64,000 nucleotides of DNA from Erodium maritimum. Its lineage: Eukaryota; Streptophyta; Magnoliopsida; Geraniales; Geraniaceae. The position numbers and the translations under genes were made by a program. Below the pieces are notes generated by a model. That model had not been told where the DNA came from. It did not search any database and was given only the letters and a program-made list of their open reading frames with translations. The stretch spans positions 5,966,001-6,030,000 of the forward strand of contig OY997588.1 in assembly GCA_963921825.1 (NCBI GenBank), in the 5' to 3' direction. How positions within the stretch are numbered: the stretch's first letter is position 1; each line of letters opens with the position of its first letter. Of this stretch, positions 1-13,632 are shown one piece after another.

Positions 1-880
1 AAGTATACATAAATATTCACAAAATTAATACTAAATATTGTTCATGGACAAAAAAAAATCACTTTATGATCATATAAAATACTATTGAATTAAATTAATG
101 GTAATTGAAGAAATGATGTGTAGAATTGTTTTTGAAGGCATGGATCTTGGGATCTTTGATTCCGATATCTGTTGGTAGTTGAAACCATAGCAACCAACCA
201 ACGGCAAAAACAAAACAAAAATGTTCATATGGGCAAGAGATTGTCAACGAAAATCATGCATGCTTGCTTACTTGTCACGTATTATTCGCGTGCGTGGGGC
301 TCGCGAGTTTGACTTTCAGTTCTCGGACATAACATCGTTATTTAAGAAGCCAAACGCACGTGTTATAATTTTTATTACAGATCTAAAATGATTCTCCATG
401 TGCCACTAAACTTGACGTGTATGTCTTAACTCTTTTTCCTCTTTTTTATAGGACTCAGAGGTGTAGTTCCCAAAATAATTATTTTTTGCATATAGTATTT
501 GGTGCTTCGACTCGAATTCAAAAGAATTGTATTTTTATTCTAAAAACAGTACCAAACCTTATATACAAATTGACGAGGCATGATTTTGCGGGATATGACA
601 TAATATATTAGAGTTGACGACTTAGTTGAGCCTCTCTTAACACACCATGTGTTTAATGTGTATTACAAAAATGGGGAAAAAATGAATTTGGATGAATCTC
701 ATCGGTTTATATGTGTGTAAGATTCTGACGAGTTTTGATTTATTGGAACTTGAATGATAAACAAGTCAAACTCGATTTATTATCATGATATTCGATTGAA
801 TTATAATCTAGTTTATTAAAACTTTATGTAATTATTTGAATTGTATTATTATCATATAAATTAGTGATTTTTTATAACTA
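1..880. other. intergenic, no gene seen
   Basis: AT-rich sequence without a coding signal I can support. The only ORF, at 417-611, has low-complexity composition and no recognisable motif. Confidence 0.6.
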
Positions 881-885
881 AAAGA

Positions 886-2110
886 GTTAAATATCGAAAA
901 TTACACTTAAGTATTGGTCACACGATTTTGTTACTAAAAATGGACGGAGTGTCCGATTCCGTTAGTCATGTGACCTTAAGTGTCACATAATAGATGTTAA
1001 AATGGCGTTTTCCTTAAGTATTTGACCTTTGTACATTTTATTAGAAATATTAGGGGTGTGTCGAAAAATCCGAAATCCGGAAAAATAACCGAATCCGGAC
1101 AAATCCAGTCCGGAAATTAACCGACTCGGATATAATCGGACAAAAAATCTCGTCCGGAATTCAGATATCCGGATGATACGGATCCGGATACGGATCCATT
1201 ACTTGAAATCCGCCGGATTCCGGATAAAATCCGGACCGGTCCAATTCAAGAGCAGTCCCATCTATATTGGTGAAACTCAACAACTGCATCAAGTCCATTC
1301 GTAGAAACTAAAATCGTGGAATGACCAATCCTTAAACCTAACGTGCCTATTCGTTTCCCCAATCTTCTTCGCCGATTTTCTTTGGATACTTTTCCCTTTT
1401 CTCTCGCTCCATCTCCTTATTATTTATATTTCCCCAATTTCCTCTCTACTATCTCACAAATAGGATCCATGTCCAAACCTTAGAGAGGTCATGAACATGA
1501 GCCACACAAAGGACTTCATATTGAGGAGAGATCGGAGTAAGTTCTCCTCTCTGCAACTTTGATTTTTTGACATGTAGATGAAGGCATTCTGAATGCCAGA
1601 TGAGAAGAAATGGATGCCTAGTGATATTTTTATAATTGTATTTTAATTTTAAATGTAAGAAAATAAGATTGTCCAGATGTATGTAAGTTTTCAATGTTGA
1701 CATGATAACTGAAATATACTAGTGTAAGAATTAGGTAGCAATTGGATGATAGTATCTTGTAAAACTTGTAACTGCACTGGAAAATGGGCTCAAAACAGTG
1801 ATCTCATTGAGGTCCGGATAAAATCCGGACCCAGTCCGGACCGATCCGAATCCGGAATTTTATACTTAATTCGGACTGGTTATGGACATCAATATTTGAG
1901 ATCCGGATGATCCTGACCGGATATTTTAATGGGCTACGGATTGGGTATCCGGTCTGGTTACACCCCTAAGAAATATTATCATTGTACCCTCATTATTGTT
2001 CCTTATTAAATGTATAGATGTCATATACTTAAGGGGAAAATGTCATTTTATCATTATATGACACTTGAAGTCATATGACTAACGGAATGAAATATTCTGT
2101 TCATTTTGGA
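886..2110. repeat. inverted-repeat element interrupted by a hAT insertion
   Basis: The left part (about 886-1050) and right part (about 1977-2100) are imperfect inverted copies. Shared pieces include GTCATATGAC(T)AACGGA, the TGACACTT(A)AG block and the AAAATGTCATTTTA block. The same inverted family occurs in the PP2C third intron at 15398-15853, so this is a dispersed MITE family. The far right terminus expected from that copy is not found here, so this copy is probably truncated at its right end. It was later split by the hAT-like element at 1051-1968. Confidence 0.6.
1051..1968. mobile_element. non-autonomous hAT-like element
   Basis: The element starts TAGGGGTGTG and ends CACACCCCTA-like (ACACCCCTA), forming short terminal inverted repeats. 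It is flanked by a perfect 8-bp duplication AGAAATAT at 1043-1050 and 1969-1976, the hAT signature. Both subterminal regions are packed with TCCGGAT/ATCCGGA motifs in both orientations, as expected of hAT transposase-binding subterminal repeats. No transposase ORF is present in its 918 bp, so it is a deletion derivative. Confidence 0.85.
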
Positions 2111-3980
2111 TGGTGAAGGTATAAATGTTTTTGGATCTAAAACACGGTTTATATCATATCGAACTTCCACATCTAAAAAATCAACTCTATTAACTAGGTG
2201 TGCTCTAACCTTCACAAATAGCTCTGATTTATTGTATAGTTCAAATTCAAACGTGAGCCCCATGTCGATTTTGACCACCAGATCGGAAAGGAACGGTGAA
2301 ATAGATTCCATGCAGGCCACCGGACTGTGTCGGTGCTGATCAATTTGTCGGTTTTCAACCAAATTTGAGTATCCTAATGATTTATTAATTAAAATTAATG
2401 AAACACGCAAAACAATGCTCGTATAATTTGCGTCCCGAATGTCATTTTCACTTCTCCCATCATCTCTTCGTCCACCATCTACAAAATTAAGGTAAACCTA
2501 CTCTGCATCTTTCTCACGTCAGTGCATTACCCATTCCCGTTTAGCCTAAGCCCCATCTTTCTCACGTCGGAACATTATCTAAAAAAGTAAAACTACCCTC
2601 ATCGTTATATGTTATAAAAAGAAAAAATATTTATCATTTAGATGATATATCATAATATAATATAATATTATAAACATGTAATGCCTGTAAAAAAGATGTA
2701 ATGCCGAATTAAGATAACGGTTTTTGAAAGAAATATTGAGTTTTAGTGATTAAACTGTTCAGTTTGACCCAAGTACGATAAATAATTGTCATGATTTTTT
2801 TAATTATAGTTAAATAAGATATAATATGGAACATTACAGAATTTGAAAAAATGTGCTCTTCCTGAAACCATATGTAAACGAAATTACATAAAATACTATT
2901 TACGTAATCATCTAGTTAACTATACTTAGTTAACATGACCATGAGTCGTTGTTGTTGGTTATGATGAATCAACAGTTGTTCCGACATCATTTGTGATGTG
3001 TCAATATGTTAACGCTCATAATTGATCGTCAAATTCATTGCATTTAGCTATCCTAATATTGTATTACTTTGTTTTTTCTCCTTTAACTTTCTCTATTTCC
3101 AATAGGATGTCCAAACCATCACGTGCCATTTGAACCTTGTCTTCTCTTTTCCTTTGATTGTGTTTGCTTCTTATGGACACATTTGTGAGAGTAGGGGTAA
3201 GCTTTTTCAACTCGATCCGGGATCCATTTTGGTTGTGAACCAGAATGAGAATCTTAACTCGTTGATGACAATGTTAAGGACGAGTAATATGTGCTACTTT
3301 TACTCGATTTCGCATGCTTGTCGTGTTGAGTGTCTTCCACTTTTGTCCATTTTGGTTCTTACCAGGCTGCTTCCTATCAATACTGACAAGTGAAGGCTTT
3401 TGTTTTCTCGTTGCACTTATACAACCTCATGATCGTCTCGTGGAGCTAGTCATTGGACTATACCTGATGCTGATGGTGTACGTTTTTTTAAGCATGCAAA
3501 AATTAAACATAAAGTCTCCTTATCAATTATCATAGAGTTAAGTTTTCCCTGATGATCTCTTCAGCCTTTTCTAGTTCCCGTGCTTAAGGCTCAAGTTCGA
3601 GTTCTCGTGTTTCAGCCCCTTCTAATTCTCGATGCCGTCGTTTTCTCTCTACCAACAACTCATCACCTATTAGTATTAGAGATGCTCTAAGAATTCCGGT
3701 GGATCTATTAGAATTTAGACGCGTTATTGTTGATGTACGGGAAATGAAATAGTGCATCAAGTAAAAACTAAAAACTAAACGAAAAGATATCTCTATTCTA
3801 ATGCGCATTTCCTCCTTCCGGTCCCAATTATTTATTCACCCTTTCATTTTTATTTTCATTCTAAAAATTAACTGTGAGAACAAAGTAGAAATATACGCAG
3901 AAAATCTAATTTCTCTGAAGACGAAAATCTCAAAAATATCAATCGAATCGGTGTATAATTTTCGAGAGACAGATTTGAAA
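2111..3980. other. intergenic, no supported gene
   Basis: The region upstream of the PP2A gene is AT-rich. A 118-residue minus-strand ORF (2054-2410) and plus-strand ORFs at 3130-3535 have mixed, protein-like composition, but I recognise no family and see no plausible splice extensions. They may be decayed transposon or gene fragments. Confidence 0.4.
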
Positions 3981-4250
3981 TCATCGCCATCGTCTTCTTC
4001 GAGAAAGCTTGATATCGGAATTTCGTGGACGTTCCTGCTCAGAGAGTGGAGTGATATACATATACAGAAAGAAAGAGAAATTTGTGCATGTGCGGTTCTG
4101 CGAATTGAAGGCCAATCGGGAGCTCGCATTGCTTTTCTCCTTTGAAGCCCTCGAGATTCTCGTCGAGCTGAGGTCTGGATCGACTGTCGATGCATTGAGC
4201 TGGTGGTCCAATCTGGTATATTCATTTGCTGATTTGGCTGAGAAGAGAAC

Positions 4251-7200
4251 ATGAACGGTGGCGGCGGGGACACCGCGGCGTCGCAGCCGCTGGAGTGGAA
4301 GTTTTCTCAGGTGTTCGGTGAACGGACGGCCGGGGAGGAAGTGCAGGAAGGTAAGATCTTAGGTTGTTCGATTCATTGATTCGATTTTTTCCTACTAGGG
4401 TTTGATTATTTTTTATTGGAGTCGTTTGCTTGGTTTCGGTACAATTTTGATGATATGAAACTTGAATTGGATAGGCTGATCCGGTTTTAGTTGGATATGG
4501 AAATGAAGACAATGCAGTTTTAGATAACAAATACAGCATAACCATTTGTTATTGTTTCCTTTTCTGTGCACAAGTTGCTGTTTGGTTAAGCTATGGGTAA
4601 ATGGCAGTTTTCGGTTATTTTGGTCTTTCGCGGTGTTTCCTATTCAGCTGCAGCTGATTACTGGCTTGTTAATTGATGTGAACTTGTGCCTTCACTGATC
4701 CTAAATTTCAATTTGAGGAAACTTCAAACAAAGAATCTATGGACACTGACTTTCCTTGTTCTGTAAGGTATTTAGACTGTTAAGTGAGTGTCCATCGTTG
4801 TTTAGGCTTTGATTATATAATGTTGTAGAGTTATTCTAAATAGGACAGTTTATCAGCTGAGCAAAAATGAAAAAGTACAGTTCATCAATCAATAAATTCT
4901 ATTTAAGAGTGGTAATTAAGTTTGCAAATGTAGGGCTTAGTGTTATAATACATATGTATTTTGTGCTGAAGTAAGAAAGGAAAAAAATTGGTGACTGTAA
5001 TTGATACTAAAACAGCTTTTGTGTTTATCATTTGGCATCCTGGTCAGGTCTGGAATATAACAATGATGTCACTGATAATCTCGAACACACATCCATTTTT
5101 CACCTGCTTAAACTGATGCACGGCTATAGTTGCTAGACTTCCGTGTAGTTGGGAGATTTTCATGTTTATTTCATTTTTATGGTTTTGATTAGACATCAAC
5201 CTGAACACCAGGTTCGGTCACTAGGTTTGACATGAAGTCATATAAAACTCAACTCTTATGAATGACAAAATGGAAAAGGGAGAAATAGGTTTAAGTAGAA
5301 TTATCAGGTTATCCTTATTTTTTTTATTACCAACTAACCTGATTCCTACTCTTTTACTCAGCAATGGGTAGAAGTCCTTTTATATTTATTTTTCATTAAA
5401 GAAATATAGAAATGATCAAAATGGATGATGCAATCATGTGTTATATGCAGCTTTACCTCTTGCTTATCAATTTCATGATTAATTCCGGCAGTATGATACT
5501 GCATCACCCAAACCAATGTTCCACACTTTTAAGTCTTACTTGCATTTCTCTTTACTTTGTTCACCTGCTGACTCTTTACCTTTACAGTTGATATAATTTC
5601 TGCCATTGAATTCGATAAATCTGGGGACCACCTTGCTACTGGAGATCGTGGGGGTCGGGTGGTTTTGTTTGAAAGAACCGACATGAAGGGTGTATGTTTG
5701 TTCACCTGCCATTGCTTAGTTTGGTGTTCAATCTATGCATTTTGTATTCTTGCAATATCAGTACCTCTTTTCTTATTATACTGTTATAATATAGTTCTTA
5801 GATATATGCATATACCATGTAGAATGGTGGACACCGAAGAGACCTAGAAGGAATGGATTATTCGGTCAGTAGGCATCCAGAGTTCCGCTATAAAACAGAG
5901 TTTCAGAGCCATGAACCAGAGGTTTCTCTTCCATTTTTACCTTTCTTTAAGTTTTCTTGAATTCTCACTATTGTGTAATTGTAATCTTGATTTGTTCCTT
6001 TTTTTTTCTTTCTATCTGTTAATTTCAGTTTGACTATCTCAAGAGCTTGGAGATTGAAGAGAAAATCAACAAGATTAGATGGTGCCAGAGTTCTAATGGT
6101 GCCTTGTTTTTACTCTCCACTAATGACAAAACTATCAAATATTGGAAGGTATAAAAACTTTTTTTTGTACACATAAGTTTTTAGGTGAATTATGCATGAG
6201 GGCATATCTTAGATGGTGATGAAACTGTATCAGCATACCTCTTTGTCTCTGGATTTTTTGATATCATACCTTAATCCTGTAATAAAAGAGGTTGCTTTTT
6301 GCTCCTGTTATATCACTCCCGGGCTCCTAGCCTAGACGGATTGTGTGCTATATGATTGGTACATATATCACAACAATGGTTTTATAGATGGTACTAGGTA
6401 GAGTATTCTCAGCACCTAGCTTCTACACTAAGCATGGGGAGTCTTAACGTTTTTGCTCATGTGCAATGCTTTTGAAGTTATTAGCTAACCAAAGCTCATC
6501 CATTTTATAACATCTGGAATCTGGTAGATTTTGGCTAATAGGCTTTGACGTTGCACTGATCAAATTTTGTTTTCAAAATTTCTGAAATTACCGGCTTAGC
6601 ACATTTATTTCTACTTGACCTGGTGGGACACCTAGATGCAACCTTACTTGATTCAAGAAATTTTCCCAATGAACTCTCAAAGATAATCTCTATCCGTCTA
6701 GCTTTGAGTTTCATTTTCTCAACAAAACAATGTTAAGAATGGTAGTTTCTTGTATCTTGTTTGGAGAGCCCGTATCTCAATTTAAATGGGTTGTCAATTT
6801 TCCAGTGAACAAACATCCTTTTGTTTTACTAGGTTGATTATTATGAACTCAGATAATCAATAATTGTCCTGAGTCATCCATATTTTAATTATTGATGTAA
6901 ACTTCCTAAGCTAGTGGTTTTATTGTTGTTCTCGTTTACTATTGTAGGTACAGGAGAAGAAGATCAAGAAGGTTTGTGATGTGAGTATCGACTCTTCAAA
7001 AGCTGTAGGAAACGGTCCTTCTGTTGGGTCCAGTATATCAACAACATCCAAATCTGCTGTTCCAAATGGGGGGTGTACTGACGGACAGTTAAATTCTATG
7101 AGCAATGATTTTTCTTTCCCAGCTGGGAGTGTTGCATATCTACGTCTGCCTGTGGTAGTTGTACTCAATCTGCTACAAACGAAATAATTTTATTTTTGGA

Positions 7201-10200
7201 TATGTGGCAGCAATTGTGGTTTTGGCGTACGAACTATTTATCTTGAGGACTTTGGTTTAGCTTTTCATTTTCTAAGAAATTACGGGCAGTAACTAATAGC
7301 TACTTATCAATTTATACAATCTGTATTCCTAACACTGTAAACACTTGTGAAGTTTAGGTAAGTCATGAGACTAGCCCGCTGGCTAGATGTCGAAGGATCT
7401 ATGCTCATGCACATGATTACCATATCAATTCCATTTCTAATAATAGGTACATTTCCTTACATATAAGATGTATGTCTTTTTCCTATTTATTTAGTTTTTA
7501 TTTATTTAAAGAATGATAATTAGTCTACGATGAAGCTTAAGGCTAAATATAAAAAATTGATTCACATTTTGCATTCGGGGGCTAGAATATCTAGTCCAAG
7601 ATACTTGCTCCCTTTTACTGTGAATCTGTGATCTGTTTTGATCTTGACATTCTCTGATCTCTGAATACTACTCCATTGCTGTTATTGTAGTGATGGTGAG
7701 ACTTTTATATCAGCTGATGATCTGCGAATAAATCTCTGGAACTTGGAAGTTAGCAGTCAGAGCTTCAACATTGTTGATGTGAAGCCTACAAATATGGAGG
7801 ATCTAACCGGTAATAATTTTTCAGTATTCTAAATGGCAGTTCTTTCGGTCTGCCTAAATGAATTTCTATCATTTAATATTTGTTGTTTAAAGTTCATTAA
7901 TGTCAAATGGTTCCTTTGGACAGATAGAGGACATTCTTTCTGTTCTTATCTTGCTTGGTGTTTGGTCTTTCCCATCGTTTGAGTTTGTTTTGTGTTGTCC
8001 CTTTTTTTAGAGGTCGATTTATCTTCTTTTTATCAGTGACTTCCCCTCTCTCATCATAAGTTGCTAATTGGATTGTTTTTGCGCTTCCAGAGGTAATAAC
8101 ATCAGCAGAGTTTCACCCTACCCACTGTAACACATTAGCATATAGTAGTTCAAAGGGCTCAATTCGTCTCATTGATATGCGGCAGTCTGCTTTATGTGAT
8201 GCTCATTGCAAACTGTAAGCAATTCAAAGTTCTTAATGCATTTGCTATGCTTCATGCACCACACCTCTTTTCTAATGTTGTAAAACTGTACAGGTTTGAG
8301 GAGCAAGAAGCCCCTGCTTCAAGGTCATTTTTCACAGAGATAATCGCATCTATTTCGGATATTAAGTTTTCAAAGGATGGAAGGCATATTCTTAGTCGAG
8401 ACTACATGACTCTTAAGGTTATGTTTTCTTATTTGCTTACAGCATATTTTCTATGAATAATTTTCAATTGAAGCAGAAACCTATATATATATACATCTTT
8501 TACGTCATCCGCTGTTTTGAAAAGGTTGCATCTTTTCCTTTTTACTCGATTAGACAATCCAATTACTTGTTTTTTTTCTTCTCATATAATACAATAAAAT
8601 TATGCGGGGCAATGGGGCAATGTGGAAAAGGCAGAAATCTGAAAATACTTGCATAAAAATTCAAGTTGTAACTGATACTCTTAAGTTTTGCCTGGTTTAT
8701 TACAGGGATCATCCTAAACTGATTTTTTTTTTTGGTGTTCTGACATGATTTGATTTTCTTCTTATATCAGCTGTGGGATATAAATATGGATTCTGGTCCA
8801 GTTGCAACTTTCCAAGTTCATGAGCATTTGAGACCTAAGGTAATGTATTCTCCACCAAGGTGCCTCTGTCAAGTCTGGTGGTGCTGGTCATTTTTTTCAT
8901 CTAGTGTTTATTGTTTTTATTCTTTCCCATTGGCCAGCTGTGTGATCTATATGAGAATGATTCCATCTTTGACAAATTTGAGTGTTGTTTAAGTGGAGAT
9001 GGACGTCGTGTGGCAACTGGATCCTACAGGTCTGGTTTTCATTGCTGCTTGATCATTTGATGACTATCATTATGTAATCATCGTCACTATGCTTGCTCCT
9101 GAAGTATATGTTCAAGCATCTTTTCTTTGTGTGATTCAGCAACTTGTTTCGCGTGTTTGGTTGCACTGAAGGAAGTACAGAAGCTACAACTCTAGAAGCC
9201 AGCAAAAACCCAATGAGGTATGTTTGTCAGAACACACATATATAACTTATAACTTATAAGATACAAAACTCTAGATTAGTTTTGTCATAGACATGTCATG
9301 TTTCTTCTGCAATTAAATTTTGGGGCGAATTCCTTAAAACTACCTTTATGATTTGTCCACCAACAGAAAACTACCCTTTTGAAAAATATATAAACTTTAA
9401 GCTACATTTTGTTTGCAAAATTGTACACAATTTTATTTGTGTTAGTTTTAAAACAAAATGATTGTTTTACCCGTGTCTTTTCAAAAACAACAATTTTGTC
9501 ATTAGTAATTAAAATAAGGGATAATTGTCAAAACATGCACTAAAGTTTCGTCCACAAATGAAATAGTGCACAATGTTTCGTCCACGTTGTGTGGCTACCC
9601 TAAAGTTTCGTCCACGAACATTTGTTAGAAAAATTACTTAAAATTACTTATGAAACCTAAATCAGCAAATTACTTTAGGGTAGCCACACAACGTGGACGA
9701 AACGTTGTGCACTATTTCATTTTGTGGGCGAAACTTTAGGGTAGCCACACAGCGTGGACGAAACGTTTTGCACTATTTCATTTTGTGGACGAAACTTTAG
9801 GGTAGCCACACAACGTGGACGAAACGTTGTGCACTATTTCATTTGTGGACGAAACTTTAGTGCATGTTTTGACAATTATCCCTTAAAAGAATAATAATTT
9901 TAAAAATTAAAATGATGATGCATAATTAAAAATATATATTTATTTTTCATTTCAAGGACAATTCTGTCACTTTGAAAAAAAATCCCATCCATTTTACAGA
10001 ATATTATTGCATTTATGTCCATTTTAAAATTTAATGGAATTTCAGTAACTGTACAGTGTTTCAAACAAAGGGTACTATAAGTTTATCTTTTTTCATAACG
10101 TAGTTTTATGTTCATGGGCGATTCTATAAGGTAGTTTTAAGGAATTTCCCCTTAACTTTGCTTTTACAATATTTGCCTTCAATTTTAATTATATCACTTT

Positions 10201-10684
10201 ATTTATCAGCGCTCTTATTGACTTATCTTGTCCAATATGGTGTGGTTTGCTTTTGTTGTGTATTCTAGGAAACAAGTGCAGACTCCATCTAGGCCTTCTA
10301 GATCTCTGGGAAATTTCTCCCGTGTTGTTAGACGAGGTATGTTCTTGCTCACATGATTTCTACATTGTCTTACATTAAGTCTAAACAATTTATCATGGGT
10401 GTTGGCTGAATGTTTTAGGTCTATGTAGAAACACATCTCCGAATAGCATGTTTATGATGTTCTTGACATTGAATTAAGATCTTAACAAACACTTAAGATT
10501 GTGACTTATTAGACCAACAAATATTAATTGAATTTATGGTACAAAAGGAGCAGATAACGGCGGAGTTGATGCAAATGGGAACTCTTTTGATTTCACCACC
10601 AAACTACTTCATCTAGCATGGCACCCAACTGAAAACTCACTTGCCTGTGCCGCTTCCAACAGTCTATACATGTACTATGCATGA
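4251..10684 (+). CDS. PP2AB: PP2A 55-kDa regulatory subunit B (B55, WD40)
   Basis: Regulatory B subunit of serine/threonine protein phosphatase 2A. Its beta-propeller selects substrates for the scaffold A / catalytic C core. Proposed exons: 4251-4350, 5588-5691, 5823-5921, 6029-6148, 6948-7154, 7358-7446, 7691-7809, 8091-8214, 8294-8417, 8771-8839, 8938-9029, 9140-9217, 10269-10336, 10548-10684. They join in frame to 509 residues, close to plant B55 proteins (about 500-513). Diagnostic family strings are present: [32 protein letters not shown] ([17 protein letters not shown]), [53 protein letters not shown] and LSRDYMTLK. The ATG at 4251 begins a Gly-rich start (MNGGGG) typical of the family. 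Exon 2 is ended at GGT|GTATGT, which keeps frame with exon 3. The ~1 kb intron 12 holds nested transposons. The 3' UTR likely runs to about 11.3-11.5 kb. Confidence 0.95.
9322..10151. mobile_element. MULE-like MITE in PP2A intron 12 (outer element)
   Basis: Long imperfect terminal inverted repeats: GGGGCGAATTCCTTAAAACT at the left against AGTTTTAAGGAATTTCCCC at the right. The arms continue with inverted matches such as the GTAGTTTT and AAACTACC blocks. Flanks TTAAATTTT and TTAACTTTG agree at 7 of 9 positions, suggesting a degenerate 9-bp duplication. There is no ORF. A second element is inserted at 9518-9882. Confidence 0.65.
9518..9882. mobile_element. nested MULE-type hairpin element with internal tandem repeats
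   Basis: The ends GGGATAATTGTCAAAACATG and CATGTTTTGACAATTATCCC are perfect inverted repeats. Flanks TTAAAATAA (9509-9517) and TTAAAAGAA (9883-9891) match at 8 of 9 positions, a MULE-type duplication. Inside lie three direct copies, with a roughly 61-bp period starting near 9672, 9733 and 9794, of a unit containing GTGGACGAAACGTTGTGCAC. One further copy lies in inverted orientation on the left. The element sits in an intron and can fold into a long hairpin. Confidence 0.85.
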
Positions 10685-12007
10685 AAATGATCCCCCAAAA
10701 CATATTTTAGCTTCCCGGGCAGTGATGTGAAAGCTGTTCATTTAAAGCTCAGGAACTCATTGCAAGACGGGTCTGAAATGTTGAATTCTGGAAGAAGTCA
10801 ACTGTGATATATACCTAGCAGGTGGTTCATTTTAGATGCTATATATATTTTTTTGTAAGAAGATAAATACGGATCTGTTGTTGTTATTGTGCTCTGTTTA
10901 GGTAAAAGAAAAGTATAACCCAATACTTAACCAGACAAGCGAGTGATGCGAGAAAGTGCTAACAACGCCCGAGAGCAATGAGATGTTAACCTATTATGGG
11001 GAGAAAATAGTTTCTCTTTGATGCTTTGGAGGTCAACCTTCTGTATCATTTGAGACCTTGAAAACTTATGGGCTCTTTAAACTTTTTACTGAGTATGGTT
11101 GAAGTGTAGCCATTTTTTCTTCTACTTTCTCAGCTTGCAGCAATATTCAGTTATCAGTTGATTTAGTTTTGCAGCAAGGAAAGCATTGCTTGCTTTTTCT
11201 TTTCTTTTCTTTGTTGCAGTGGCACTGATGCAATGTCTATAATCTTTTACGGATGGTAGTTTTTTCCTCGTATTTTACGTGAAGTAAAGGACTTTACTTA
11301 ATCTCTACAACCGTCATATGGATGGGATTCTTGCAGAAGGAATTGCCGTACTTTATTCCCAAACAAACTCCATAAACCTAACTGAGACACATCTAAATTG
11401 CGACATAACTGTAGCCAGCACTATTGCAGACAATAGTTGAACAACCTGTACATCATTTCTATGATGTTTTTCATACTTCTGATCATTCTTATTTCTTAGT
11501 GCTGTTATTATGTAGGCAACTTTAGTCTCTTCTACCCTATCGCCTATAATGCTCGTATTATCACCCTTGTTTTTTTCACTATTGTACTACTTCTTTCAAT
11601 TTTCTACATAGATAGTATATGTGACTATCGACACAATATATATTTAGTTGCTTGTTTTTAGCATGGATCGAAAATTTTGAACGGTGCCTTTTTTGTGGAT
11701 GTGAATGCCAACTCAACGATCTTGATAAGTTATGAGCTATGACTTGAGTGCAACAATCGTGATTAGTTGTGCTACTCATAAACTATGCATTGTTTTGAGT
11801 TTTTTTTTTCTAATCAATTCCAGTTCCAGCTTAGTAAGGAGTTGGAAGTTTAGGATAATGTTCATATATATTCCATCTCATCCCATTGTGTTTTAGGGTA
11901 CTGTTCGGCTATCGACGTTTATTATACAGATTTTACTTATAATTTGTAATTCAAACGTGAAAATGATGTTAATTATAGGAATAATTTGAGTTCTTTAAAT
12001 GTAGTCA

Positions 12008-12180
12008 ATGGTTCATTGTTAGTCAAATTTGTTTTCCCGATTAAAAAAAAATGGTTCCTTGTTGTACGGTGCCGTCCATTTTGGTTCCTTATTACTTCAG
12101 TTTGACAAATAACTGTAACTTTTATGGAATTTTTTTTATCACATTCTGAATCAAAGATAATTTGACTAAGGAACAACCCT
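12008..12180. repeat. small inverted-repeat MITE
   Basis: The left end around GGTTCATTGTTAGTCAAATT and the right end AATTTGACTAAGGAACAACC are inverted copies with a few mismatches. No ORF. Termini and target duplication could not be fixed. Confidence 0.45.
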
Positions 12181-12194
12181 ATTAATGTCTAAGA

Positions 12195-12615
12195 ACGATT
12201 GTTTTAGTACAAATATGTTGTCCATATTTTTTTTTCTCTCAAAAACATATTTATACCCTTTGTTTATTATCAGGAAATGACGGTTTCTATTATTTTTAAA
12301 ATTTTCCGTTAGTTTGAATGAAAAATTCCCCCAAAATTCATAGATTCCTAATATACCCCTACCCAAAATCCTGAAAAACTTTCCCCGAACCCTAAACTCT
12401 GAACCCTAATCTACTTATGTTCCTCTTTCGACTTAGTGTAGTTTGCGATTTTTGGGTTCGGGGACAGTTTTTATGGTTAGGAGTACGATAAAGATATTTT
12501 TGAATTTTTTGAGAATTTTCCGTTCAAACAAACGGAACCCGTCGTTTTATAATAACAAACAAAGGATACAATTAAATTTTTGAAAAAAAATGAGAACATG
12601 TTCATGATCAAAAAG
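12195..12615. repeat. inverted-repeat MITE
   Basis: The left arm contains ACCCTTTGTTTATTATCAGG followed by AATTTTCCGTTAGTTTGAA. The right arm carries the inverted equivalents TTTTCCGTTCAAACAAACGG and TTATAATAACAAACAAAGG. The arms pair over about 150 bp with mismatches. No coding capacity is seen. Confidence 0.55.
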
Positions 12616-13632
12616 ACCATTCAAGAGCATATTATTGAAATTTTCCGTTTGATCGATTGGATTTTGAGATATAATATCCAATCTAAAATTCAAGCTGTCT
12701 TGCCTCCTCGATCTATATATGAACATGTCTTTTTTATGTATTCACTTGACTTAAATGTTAATCTCACCAGACAGATTAATTAAACCTCTCGTCATTTTAG
12801 ATAAGTTATCAAAACAAAAACTTATAAGCGATCAATCTATGCAACCATGACAAGGCTCCACTGGAGCATCCATTTAAAAATATAATTCAATGTGTTTGGA
12901 AACGTTGACCGAACGTTTTTTTTTTTTTTGAGGAAGCACCCCAATAACTCAGGCTCAACCGTCTAATATTTTAAGTCAATGATTAATTTTGTTCCTAAGT
13001 GAGAATCAATTAAACATATTTTTTATAGACAATAAACCAAAAAAGTAAATATATTCTAATCTAATCTAATTTAAGTCAACTCCTATCCTTCCTAGCAACT
13101 ACCCTGTGATGTATATTCCAAATTTCTATCATGTGATTAAAATGATATTCCACATTCCTAAACTAGCTTTTAAGTATTGATTTTTACAATTTTAAATCTT
13201 GTAGTCAACAATTGGATACAATGGATGGTGACATTAAATAATTTCTATCAAATTCATTTGCACATTTTTCACCAATTTCTTAATACTTTCATCTGGGGAT
13301 CGATATTTATAATATTTTGTTTCAACTAAATGACGCCTAACAAAATGCAAAGTAAAGTGTTGTAATTTGTAAAGCGATAAATTACCTGATGTGAATTTTC
13401 ACACGTAAAATTTGACCATTGTGATGAGTAATTTCCTTTTAAATATATACGCACGGACATAAAATTAACTCCAAAATTAAAAAAAAAACGAAGGAGAAAT
13501 ATCCTTTACTAATATCTTGGAATAATCTAAAAGTAATACCTTACAACTATTTGAAAAGTGTATTATTGAACCAAAGTGTGTTTTGAGCTCACTTGGAGCC
13601 AACCTATACATATATAATATTGGGATCTGAGG

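Larger units (their letters stand above)
10685..13630. other. PP2A 3' UTR, then intergenic
   Basis: The first 0.6-0.8 kb is the probable PP2A 3' UTR. No gene is seen from about 11.5 to 13.6 kb. Two small AT-rich inverted-repeat elements are listed separately. Confidence 0.5.

Noticed and set aside
3836..4273. 145-codon minus-strand ORF overlapping the PP2A start
   Set aside because: It overlaps the PP2A 5' UTR and first exon in antisense and has no motif.
5688..5694. PP2A exon 2 ending one base after AAG (donor GTGTAT)
   Set aside because: It would shift the frame relative to exon 3; the donor GTATGT three bases from AAG keeps frame and is a better match to consensus.
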